A stretch of 6,663 nucleotides of DNA from an uncultured Saprospirales bacterium (GTDB taxonomy: Bacteria; Bacteroidota; Bacteroidia; Chitinophagales; JADIYW01): assembly GCA_938008535.1 (NCBI GenBank), contig CALLKF010000046.1, forward strand, positions 1 to 6,663. Reading direction: 5' to 3'. The notes below the pieces were generated by a model. That model searched no databases, had not been told where the DNA came from, and worked only from the letters and a program-made list of their open reading frames with translations. This document shows, one piece after another, positions 1 through 4,887 of this stretch; position 1 is the stretch's first letter; the number at the start of each line of letters is the position of its first letter. The position numbers were made by a program, and so were the translations under genes.

Positions 1-137
1 AATTATTTAGTTTGATGTGTTTACCTGTTGACAGAAGCAGCAAAGAAGCGCGCCATGCCATCTCAGAGTCGCCCGAAGCAGTTTTAGAGTTACTAAAGCC
101 ACTTCTTAGTGCCGTTAACAAAAAAAATAGAAGATAA
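1..137 (+). CDS. C-terminal fragment of an unrecognised protein (5' end outside window)
   Basis: An open frame enters from the left edge, with its first full codon at position 3, and runs 44 codons to TAA at 135-137. The visible peptide contains VDRSSKEARHAISESPEAV followed by a leucine-rich stretch (LELLKPLLSAV) and a basic tail, NKKNRR. This composition is what one expects of a soluble amphipathic C-terminal helix. The other two forward frames are closed by stops (at 13-15 and 28-30). No family is recognised from this tail. It could be spurious because it is short. The reasons to believe it are a continuous frame from the edge, codon content richer in G and C than the non-coding DNA that follows, and a basic end. 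No clear terminator hairpin follows the stop. Confidence 0.5.
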   Translation, partial: LFSLMCLPVDRSSKEARHAISESPEAVLELLKPLLSAVNKKNRR

Positions 138-411
138 AACTCTACATTAGAAGTATCATAACTTCCTCAGATAATTGCCAACGCTTCTCAGTTTGCACGC
201 TTACGTAAATGTAAAAAAGTATTACTCGTTTGTACTGATTCAGACTGTCTCACAACTGTAAACAAAGAAACTACAACTTTTTAAAACACAAATTTTTGGC
301 ACGATATTCGTAAAAACTATTTTTATATTGTAATTTTATTGAATAGGTTATTGATTGAATTACTGTATAATTAGCATTCAAATTCATTACTTAAGACTTA
401 AAAAACACATT
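138..411. other. Intergenic region between the left-edge gene and the TRAP-like gene
   Basis: No convincing ORF, RNA gene or strong hairpin was seen in these 274 bases. The only notable site is the sigma-54-like element at 296-312. The last 20 bases before the ATG at 412 are A-rich and lack a Shine-Dalgarno sequence, as is usual in Bacteroidota. Confidence 0.6.
296..312 (+). promoter_or_regulatory. Candidate sigma-54 (RpoN) -24/-12 promoter
   Basis: The sequence TTGGCACGATATTCGTA matches the -24 half of the sigma-54 consensus (TTGGCACG, N4, TTGCW) at all eight positions. The -12 half is weaker: TCGTA against TTGCA, so the usual GC reads GT. Exactly ten bases separate the GG from the GT, which is the canonical spacing. 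Transcription would start near 323, giving an untranslated leader of about 89 bases before the ATG at 412. No enhancer-binding site was identified. The imperfect -12 element makes this a candidate, not a firm call. Confidence 0.4.
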
Positions 412-1914
412 ATGAAAAAAACGGTTTACATTTTATTTTGCTGCCTAATTTCTTTATCTGTTGCCAACGCGCAATGCAATTGGACAAACGGCAGCGACGC
501 TACTTTAACAAGCGATCAAGGTCGTGGTATTACTGATTGGAATGCGCACTACAATTATGCAGCAACTGCAGCTGATGTTAGCATCATACCAACCTATATC
601 GGCGACCGAATGGCTGCTGTAAAAACATGTTTGAGCCGCGAAAGTTATGCTGCTTTGTATGCTTCGCTTTCTATACGCATGGCAACGGCTGGTATTCAGT
701 TTGCTGGCTGGACAAATTCTACAACGAACAGTTTGCCTAACGATGCAGGTTGCGGTTACTTAGATTCTGCGGCACATTATGGATACGTAATGACCGATAT
801 TGGTTATGCAAATGTAAATGAGTTATTAAAAAACAGAATGGTGGTGTTGCAAACAGCAATATCTAAAGATGAATACGCAAAATTATATGCAGATGTATCG
901 GTAACTATTGCCAGTAAAGCATTGACTCAAACGGTAACCAATGCAGTGGTTGTACCTGTTGTACCTATTATACCTGTCGTTCCTGGACAAATGGTAACTG
1001 TAAAAATAGGAACTTCGTGCAAATCAAGCAGCACACTTGCTACAGTGCTAAATAGATGGTCATCTAATGTTTATGAGCAAACTAATGGTCTGCTGCAATT
1101 GAAGATTATATATAACACAAATATTGGCGACGAAGGTCAAATGCTATCAAAGATAAAATTGAACCAATTAGATGGCGCTTTAATTACTGATGATGCATTT
1201 TCTAAAATATCCGACCAAATTTTAGCTTTCCAAATGCCTGGCTTGTTTAATGATTACACTGCATTTGCTACTGCACTAACTGCTGTGCGTCCTCAATTGG
1301 ATTCTTTAGTAAAATTAAAAGAATTTACATTAGTAGATATTTATCCAGCAGGAAAAGTACGTTTTATGTCGAAAGGATATGGCGTAAAAGTACCAACCGA
1401 TTTACAAAACAGCAAAGCAATACTATATAACTTTCCAATGAAGTATTTATACCAACAGATTCCTAATGTTACTTCAATCAATTCTACCGTTCCTGAAATT
1501 ATTTCAAATATTGATTTAAATAAAACGAACGCAGTGTATTCTAATGCTTACCTGGCTGATTATTATGGCTATACTAAACCAGGCAAATTAAACTTTGTTA
1601 GTGATGATGTTATTTACATGAATATTGGCGGCCTGGTTATTTCCAGCAAAATACTGAATACGATGCCTAATGTATATAAAGAAATCATTCTGCAAACGGA
1701 AAAAGCAATGAGCACAACACTCCGAAAAACGGTGCAGCAAATGGACGATGCTGCGTATGGTCGTTTGCTAAGTGGAAGTGGAATTACTGTCGTAAAACTA
1801 ACTACTGACGACCAAACAAAATGGAATACACTTACCAAAGATACACGCACAAAACTAAGTGTTCTTTATCCATCATCTTGGATAAAGAAATTAGAAACAT
1901 TGGCTGGAAAATAA
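412..1914 (+). CDS. Exported TRAP-type (DctP-like) solute-binding protein with a duplicated N-terminal module
   Basis: This 500-residue protein probably binds a small solute in the periplasm. Residues 1-20 form a signal peptide (MKK start, hydrophobic core, cleavage near ANA/Q). Residues 22-173 are two tandem copies of a 76-residue module of unknown function. Residues 180-191 are four Val/Ile-Val/Ile-Pro triplets acting as a linker. Residues from about 195 to 495 resemble DctP-family proteins: a first strand VTVKIGTS, the segment GDEGQMLSKIKLNQLDGAL (239-257), the motif P(T)DLQNSK (328-335) and the late GLVISSKILNTMP stretch (407-419). The start at 412 is preferred over an in-frame TTG at 355 because only it puts the signal peptide at the N-terminus. 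The arginine that normally binds the ligand carboxylate in the DLKGLKIRV-type motif appears to be Ile337, so the ligand may be unusual or binding may be lost. No DctQ/DctM permease genes are visible nearby. The TRAP-like assignment is fairly sure; ligand and transport role are unknown. Confidence 0.75.
   Translation: MKKTVYILFCCLISLSVANAQCNWTNGSDATLTSDQGRGITDWNAHYNYAATAADVSIIPTYIGDRMAAVKTCLSRESYAALYASLSIRMATAGIQFAGWTNSTTNSLPNDAGCGYLDSAAHYGYVMTDIGYANVNELLKNRMVVLQTAISKDEYAKLYADVSVTIASKALTQTVTNAVVVPVVPIIPVVPGQMVTVKIGTSCKSSSTLATVLNRWSSNVYEQTNGLLQLKIIYNTNIGDEGQMLSKIKLNQLDGALITDDAFSKISDQILAFQMPGLFNDYTAFATALTAVRPQLDSLVKLKEFTLVDIYPAGKVRFMSKGYGVKVPTDLQNSKAILYNFPMKYLYQQIPNVTSINSTVPEIISNIDLNKTNAVYSNAYLADYYGYTKPGKLNFVSDDVIYMNIGGLVISSKILNTMPNVYKEIILQTEKAMSTTLRKTVQQMDDAAYGRLLSGSGITVVKLTTDDQTKWNTLTKDTRTKLSVLYPSSWIKKLETLAGK
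475..930 (+). repeat. Tandem duplication encoding two 76-residue modules
   Basis: Residues 22-97 (475-702) and 98-173 (703-930) of the TRAP-like protein align with no gap. Landmarks recur exactly 76 residues apart: WTN at 24 and 100, HYxY at 46 and 122, RM at 66 and 142, YA at 79 and 155, LYA at 82 and 158. By hand count about 24 of 76 positions are identical, so the duplication is old at DNA level. Shared features suggest a mostly helical fold with a conserved His-Tyr-x-Tyr. I do not recognise this module as a named domain. Confidence 0.8.
949..984 (+). repeat. Four 9-bp tandem repeats encoding a (V/I)(V/I)P linker
   Basis: Four consecutive nine-base units (gttgtacct twice, then attatacct and gtcgttcct) encode VVP-VVP-IIP-VVP, residues 180-191. 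The first two units are identical. The array sits precisely between the duplicated N-terminal module and the solute-binding domain, so it acts as a stiff interdomain linker. Such short in-frame arrays can change copy number by replication slippage. Confidence 0.85.
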
Positions 1915-1920
1915 AAATTA

Positions 1921-1943
1921 AAATCTGTTCAGAGAACAGATTT
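1921..1943 (+). terminator. Perfect 10-bp hairpin after the TRAP-like gene, possible terminator
   Basis: AAATCTGTTC (1921-1930) and GAACAGATTT (1934-1943) form a perfect stem with the three-base loop AGA, six bases after the TAA stop. The right arm ends in TTT but no longer U-run follows (next bases ATCC), so termination on the + strand may be weak. On the minus strand the stem is followed by TTAATTTTTA, so it could work in that direction too. The hairpin itself is certain; terminator function is inferred from location. Confidence 0.55.
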
Positions 1944-1953
1944 ATCCAAACAC

Positions 1954-2060
1954 ACGAGACTAGAGTTTCGTATGAATGCTGTACAAAATGCTTAATAACC
2001 ATTTTGTGCAACATTCGTATTTAGAGTGCATTCTAATAGCATAGCGTAGCATCTCTAAAT
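1954..2060. repeat. Cluster of inverted repeats (three consecutive stem-loops), possible small palindromic repeat element
   Basis: Three stem-loops lie nearly end to end. First: ACGAGACT (1954-1961) with AGTTTCGT (1964-1971), one G-T wobble. Second: a 20-bp imperfect stem, TATGAATGCTGTACAAAATG (1971-1990) with 2000-2019, loop CTTAATAAC, with two wobbles and one C/A mismatch on the + strand RNA. Third: ATTTAGAG (2019-2026) with CTCTAAAT (2053-2060), extended by TGC/GCA across a bulged T. TAGCAT is repeated directly at 2037-2042 and 2047-2052. Short ORFs called through here on both strands are by-products of the symmetry. It could be a REP/MITE-like dispersed repeat or a structured 3' or 5' RNA; the sequence alone does not decide. 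Confidence 0.65.
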
Positions 2061-2100
2061 ATGTAACATCTGTAATTTTATAAGTAACTATTGTAAGAAC

Positions 2101-2126
2101 TTGGCTGGTTTTTAAGCACACCTTTG
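2101..2126 (+). promoter_or_regulatory. Candidate Bacteroidota -33/-7 promoter for the OmpA-like gene
   Basis: CACCTTTG at 2119-2126 matches five of the six fixed positions of the Bacteroidota -7 element TAnnTTTG, and TTG at 2101-2103 could serve as the -33 element. The gap of 15 bases between them is shorter than usual. Transcription would begin near 2130, leaving an A-rich leader of about 25-30 bases before the ATG at 2159. Tentative. Confidence 0.3.
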
Positions 2127-2158
2127 TATATCTCAAAATACAACTAAACTTAAACATC

Positions 2159-3244
2159 ATGAACAAAGAATTTTATTTAAAAAAAGTGATGAGCTCGCTT
2201 TTAATAGCAATGCTATTTTTCGGCGCATCAGGAATTAAAACAGTAAATGCAAAAGATAAAGCACCGAAAGTAACGAAGAAGGATTTGGATGGCGACGGAA
2301 TTAAAAACAAATTCGACAAATGCCCAAATACACCTAAAGGAATTAGTGTGGATGCAGTTGGTTGTCCTATTGATGTTGATAAAGATGGCGTGGCTGATTA
2401 TTTAGATAAATGTCCAAAAACACCAGGTCTATCCAGCTTAAGTGGCTGTCCTGATAAAGATAAAGATGGCGTTTCAGATATAGATGATAATTGCCCTGAA
2501 GTTCCTGGCTTAGCAAGATTTAAAGGTTGTCCGGACAGTGATGGCGATGGTATTGAAGACTCAAAAGATAAATGTCCGAACCTTGCTGGAATGGATTTGT
2601 TTTCAGGTTGTCCAGATACAGATGGTGATGGTGTTCCTGATTATTTAGATAAATGTCCAAATTCTGCAAAAGGTATAAAAGCAGATGCATTTGGATGTGC
2701 GGCAGACAGTGATGGCGACGGCACTGCTGATACAGAAGATAAATGTCCGAATACAAAAAAAGGATTGAAAGTAGATTACAGAGGTTGTCCTTTAGATACC
2801 GATGGCGATGGCATTTATGATACAGAAGATAAATGTCCGAACATGAATGGCTTAGGTAGCGCAAACGGTTGTCCACCAGTAAAAGTAGAAGTAAAAAAAC
2901 GATTACAATTTGCTGCACGCGGCATTAATTTTGAAACAGGAAAAGCAATTATAACACCTGCTTCCTATCCAATGTTAGATGAAATTGTAAGTATATTAAA
3001 AGAATATTCAGATTATAATTTAAAAATGAGCGGGCACACTGATAATGTTGGAAGCGTAAGTTCCAATTTTCTTTTATCGCAAGCGCGTGTTGACGCAGTA
3101 AAAACATATCTGGTAACAAAAGGTGTTGAATTAAGCACTATTGAAGCGATAGGTTATGGTGATTCAAAACCAGTATCAAGTAACAGCAACTCAGTTGGAA
3201 GAGCAAGAAACAGACGAGTAGAAATGGAATTAGTTTTAAGATAA
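2159..3244 (+). CDS. OmpA-family peptidoglycan-binding protein with seven thrombospondin type 3 repeats
   Basis: This 361-residue protein probably anchors to the cell wall in the periplasm or at the inner face of the outer membrane. Residues 1-31 are a signal peptide (cleavage near VNA/KDK; no lipobox cysteine). Residues 42-239 are seven calcium-binding TSP3 repeats of 27 or 30 residues, each with an acidic DxDxDG core and two cysteines (14 in all). Residues 247-361 are an OmpA C-terminal domain: SGHTDNVG (291-298) carries the Asp295 that in this family contacts the diaminopimelate side chain, LSQARVDAV supplies Arg310, and GYGDSKP and GRARNRRVE (348-355) complete the fold. Relatives in Bacteroidota often carry an N-terminal beta-barrel; here only about ten residues separate signal peptide and repeats, so no barrel is present. 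It stands alone, with a terminator directly after it. Domain assignment is secure; precise role (envelope stability, adhesion) is inferred. Confidence 0.93.
   Translation: MNKEFYLKKVMSSLLIAMLFFGASGIKTVNAKDKAPKVTKKDLDGDGIKNKFDKCPNTPKGISVDAVGCPIDVDKDGVADYLDKCPKTPGLSSLSGCPDKDKDGVSDIDDNCPEVPGLARFKGCPDSDGDGIEDSKDKCPNLAGMDLFSGCPDTDGDGVPDYLDKCPNSAKGIKADAFGCAADSDGDGTADTEDKCPNTKKGLKVDYRGCPLDTDGDGIYDTEDKCPNMNGLGSANGCPPVKVEVKKRLQFAARGINFETGKAIITPASYPMLDEIVSILKEYSDYNLKMSGHTDNVGSVSSNFLLSQARVDAVKTYLVTKGVELSTIEAIGYGDSKPVSSNSNSVGRARNRRVEMELVLR
2282..2875 (+). repeat. Seven tandem TSP3 repeat units (81/90 bp)
   Basis: Unit lengths in residues are 30, 27, 27, 27, 30, 30, 27. The long form carries a KG(I/L)xxDxxGC segment and the short form a shortened segment ending in GC. 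Units 6 and 7 share a 24-base exact match (2728-2751 and 2818-2841), 90 bases apart, indicating recent duplication or conversion between neighbouring units. Confidence 0.9.
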
Positions 3245-3245
3245 A

Positions 3246-3303
3246 AATCAAATTGGCTTTTGATTAAAGAACGAGTCACCTATTGGTGGCTCGTTCTGCT
3301 TTT
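3246..3303 (+). terminator. Strong intrinsic terminator of the OmpA-like gene, preceded by a small hairpin
   Basis: The main stem is AGAACGAGTCACC (3268-3280) with GGTGGCTCGTTCT (3285-3297), 13 pairs including one wobble, loop TATT, followed by GCTTTT (3298-3303). This is a classic rho-independent terminator, 24 bases after the stop codon. A second, smaller hairpin lies in between: AATCAAA (3246-3252) with TTTGATT (3259-3265). Confidence 0.88.
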
Positions 3304-3431
3304 AGATGAGTTTCATTATTGCAAGACTGAAATTTATCACTCTATAGCACAATGGTTCACTCGTTCATAGAGAAGTTTAAACAAAATTTTTTTTGTATGT
3401 TTATACGAGCATATAAATTAATGCAGACTAT

Positions 3432-4025
3432 ATGATGAAATACATAGAAAAGATTGAAGTACTGCTTCCTTTAGGATATCTGTATCTTATAATAGTTGGA
3501 ATAATCAAAGAATCCGTTTTCTTTTACCAATTAGGTATAAATATTCTAAAATACTCCAACATTATGGATGTTTTAATTAGTCCAATCGCAACTTTATTCT
3601 CACATCTATTTGTTTTTATTACCATTCTATCCTTTTTTATTTTTTGTTTTTATCTTCCTTCTATCTTATTTAAAAATGGCCACAAAAAATGGATTCAGAA
3701 AGTATTTGAATTAAAGAAAAGTAAAGCTGATTTACCAGAAGATGAACTAAAAAATTATTATTTAGTGGTTTCAATTAAATTTCTTGCCATTTGCTTGCTA
3801 TCAATTTATTTAGGATATGGTAGCGCTGAAGGATATATAACATCAAATAAAATAAAAAATAACGAATTAAAATTCAACCATAAACTAAATTTTAATACTG
3901 GAGAATCCGAAGATATTTGTCTGTTAGAAACAAATAGTCTCTATTATTTTTATGTAGTAAAAAATGAAAAAACAGTTAAAATTGCTCCGATAAGCGCTAT
4001 AAAATATTTGGAAATAAGATTATAA
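3432..4025 (+). CDS. Membrane protein of unknown function, three predicted membrane segments and a C-terminal soluble domain
   Basis: This 197-residue protein is not recognised. Hydrophobic segments lie at about residues 9-26, 55-77 and 111-130. Between the second and third is a basic, charged stretch (KNGHKKWIQKVFELKKSKADLPEDE, in two halves around residues 81-105) that by the positive-inside rule should face the cytoplasm. After the third segment, residues from about 135 to 197 form a likely small beta-rich domain with alternating hydrophobics (NSLYYFYVVKNEKTVKIAPI). Two adjacent ATG codons (3432 and 3435) could start it. It follows the OmpA-like gene by 187 bases but across a terminator, so it is probably a separate unit. 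The first two bases in T-rich DNA upstream (TATGTTTA at 3396-3403) give a weak -7-like match. The segments rest on composition only; no function can be assigned. Confidence 0.75.
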   Translation: MMKYIEKIEVLLPLGYLYLIIVGIIKESVFFYQLGINILKYSNIMDVLISPIATLFSHLFVFITILSFFIFCFYLPSILFKNGHKKWIQKVFELKKSKADLPEDELKNYYLVVSIKFLAICLLSIYLGYGSAEGYITSNKIKNNELKFNHKLNFNTGESEDICLLETNSLYYFYVVKNEKTVKIAPISAIKYLEIRL

Positions 4026-4222
4026 TATTATTTTATTCAGTCTTTTCAAATCTAAATTCCAGTGTTGGGAAATATTGCCTTTCAACAAAGCTAATAAAAG
4101 TCTTTCTTATTGTAAAAATCTCTTTCCTTGTAGTTGATTTCGCCTATCAAACTGACCTTGAAATATATTTAGAAAAATTAAAATGCATGGCATTTGCAAA
4201 ATAAAAACTAGATGTTCTGTAT

Positions 4223-4236
4223 GTAACAAATGTTAC
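4223..4236. promoter_or_regulatory. Candidate operator for a CRP/FNR-superfamily regulator (GTAAC-N4-GTTAC)
   Basis: GTAACAAATGTTAC is a perfect dyad of six-base arms around AA. It fits the GTAACN4GTTAC pattern that I recall being described for some HcpR-type CRP/FNR-family regulators of nitrosative-stress and redox genes; that link is from memory and unverified. It is centred at 4229.5, 56 bases before the ATG of the small ORF and about 40 bases before the transcription start implied by the weak -7 match at 4259-4266, a typical activator position. Confidence 0.4.
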
Positions 4237-4258
4237 TACCAAAAGAATTGTTTAGTAC

Positions 4259-4266
4259 TAATTTTA
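4259..4266 (+). promoter_or_regulatory. Weak -7-like element upstream of the 34-codon ORF
   Basis: TAATTTTA matches five of six fixed positions of TAnnTTTG. No good TTG lies at the -33 distance; instead the GTAACN4GTTAC dyad occupies that region, which would fit an activator-dependent promoter. In such AT-rich DNA a match of this quality can arise by chance. Confidence 0.25.
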
Positions 4267-4285
4267 AGTAGTAAAAAACAACGCA

Positions 4286-4390
4286 ATGCATTCAGAGTGG
4301 ATTATATTTTCTGTAATAATTTTACATTTTATTATTGGTTTTGGCTGGCTATTTTATAAATTGGAAATAGAAAAAAGTCAATCAAAATAA
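4286..4390 (+). CDS. Small single-span membrane protein, 34 residues
   Basis: ATG at 4286 opens a 34-codon frame ending in TAA at 4388-4390. The product begins MHSEWIIFSVIILHFIIGFG, continues WLFYKL and ends in the charged tail EIEKSQSK. Residues about 6-24 form one hydrophobic span containing a GxG pair flanked by aromatic residues (GFGWLFY), with charge only at the ends, as expected of a genuine small membrane protein and not of random frame. The leader AAAAAACAACGCA is A-rich like the other genes here. A CRP/FNR-like dyad lies upstream. Function unknown; partners could be a respiratory or envelope complex, but nothing in the window shows this. Too short to be certain from one sequence. Confidence 0.55.
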   Translation: MHSEWIIFSVIILHFIIGFGWLFYKLEIEKSQSK

Positions 4391-4470
4391 TTTTTTATAC
4401 CAACCTGAACAACTTATTTCATTTGATATAAAAAAACACTGTTTAAAATGTGTAGTTAAATAATTCTATT

Positions 4471-4791
4471 TCATTTAAACAAAGCATCAAACTCACTTAG
4501 CAACTGGCATAATTCTCCGAATTCTTTTTCCATACCATCAAATTCTCGATATGCATGTGCAGCAACATTGCTTTGTTTCGGAAATGTACCATTCGTTTCC
4601 AGTATTGAATGTACTCTTGGTACCAACACAAATTGCAACCACTCAGTAAAAGCCATGGTATTTATTCCAAACGCACCCATATCATTGAATTTCGCAGCGT
4701 CTATTGGTTGCGACGACCAAACATTTAAACGTTTAAGTTCTGCTTCAATCTTATTGATTTGAAGTTCACAATTTTTAAAAATATCTTCCAT
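4471..4791 (-). CDS. yqcC: YqcC family (DUF446) protein
   Basis: This 106-residue protein matches the small all-helical YqcC/DUF446 family, whose members are about 105-110 residues, so it is complete. The central block TMAFTEWLQFVLVPRVHSIL (about residues 45-64) corresponds to the family's TMEPLEWLQWVLIPRMHDLL-type core, and the C-terminal ending LLSEFDALFK matches the family ending in (L)DALF. The N-terminal helix with LKRLNVW parallels the family's hQxW region. The family is cytoplasmic and has a solved E. coli structure, but no established biochemical role; in enterobacteria the gene neighbours the tRNA pseudouridine synthase gene truC, which is not seen here. It is divergent from the GH3 gene (96 bases between starts) and convergent with the 34-codon ORF (80 bases between stops). 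No terminator was found in that convergent gap. The symbol is by family resemblance. Confidence 0.88.
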   Translation of the reverse strand: MEDIFKNCELQINKIEAELKRLNVWSSQPIDAAKFNDMGAFGINTMAFTEWLQFVLVPRVHSILETNGTFPKQSNVAAHAYREFDGMEKEFGELCQLLSEFDALFK

Positions 4792-4887
4792 AGTTTTGTT
4801 TTAATAAAGATAAATAATCAGATTAATTTCCATTAGAAATACAGAAAAACAATTCAATGCTTCAAATTCATTCCGTAATATTACAAA
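4792..4887. promoter_or_regulatory. Divergent promoter region between yqcC-like and GH3 genes
   Basis: These 96 bases must hold start signals for both divergent genes. On the minus strand TATCTTTA (complement of 4805-4812) is a five-of-six match to TAnnTTTG, 14 bases before the yqcC-like ATG. No good match was found on the + strand. Both leaders lack Shine-Dalgarno sequences. No conserved operator was recognised. Confidence 0.35.

Larger units (their letters stand above)
4026..4285. other. AT-rich intergenic region with small dyads
   Basis: No convincing ORF was found in the first 200 bases. Dyads seen are AAATGC-ATG-GCATTT at 4181-4195, the operator-like GTAACA-AA-TGTTAC at 4223-4236, and the perfect palindrome TTAGTACTAA at 4252-4261. 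No clear terminator hairpin follows the membrane-protein gene ending at 4025. Confidence 0.55.

Noticed and set aside
355..411. Upstream TTG start adding 19 residues to the TRAP-like protein
   Set aside because: It would bury the signal peptide behind a 19-residue extension; ATG at 412 directly starts MKK plus hydrophobic core.
1614..1850. 78-codon minus-strand ORF inside the TRAP-like gene
   Set aside because: Antisense to conserved DctP-like coding sequence, with Val/Ser/Leu-rich content typical of a shadow frame.
2101..2118. Second sigma-54-like sequence (TTGGCTGGTTTTTAAGCA) before the OmpA-like gene
   Set aside because: GG and GC are separated by 11 bases instead of the required 10, and the -24 half lacks CAC.
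1821..2166. Short ORFs on both strands across 1821-2024, 1832-2014 and 1960-2166
   Set aside because: They overlap the end of the TRAP-like gene or run through the inverted-repeat cluster; they have Cys/Ile-rich composition without domain character, and antisense pairs mirror each other through the palindrome.
2520..2918. 132-codon ORF on the minus strand
   Set aside because: It lies antisense within the TSP3 repeats; its repetitive Tyr/His/Leu-rich content is the complement of the DxDGD and DKCP codons.
4183..4359. 58-codon + strand ORF with a CSVCNKCYYQKNC segment that looks like a metal-binding motif
   Set aside because: It overlaps the 34-codon ORF in another frame, its cysteines come from the operator-like dyad region, and the rest has random-looking composition ending in aromatic residues.
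4568..4762. 64-codon + strand ORF opposite the YqcC-like gene
   Set aside because: It is antisense to a well-supported conserved family member and shows no domain character.
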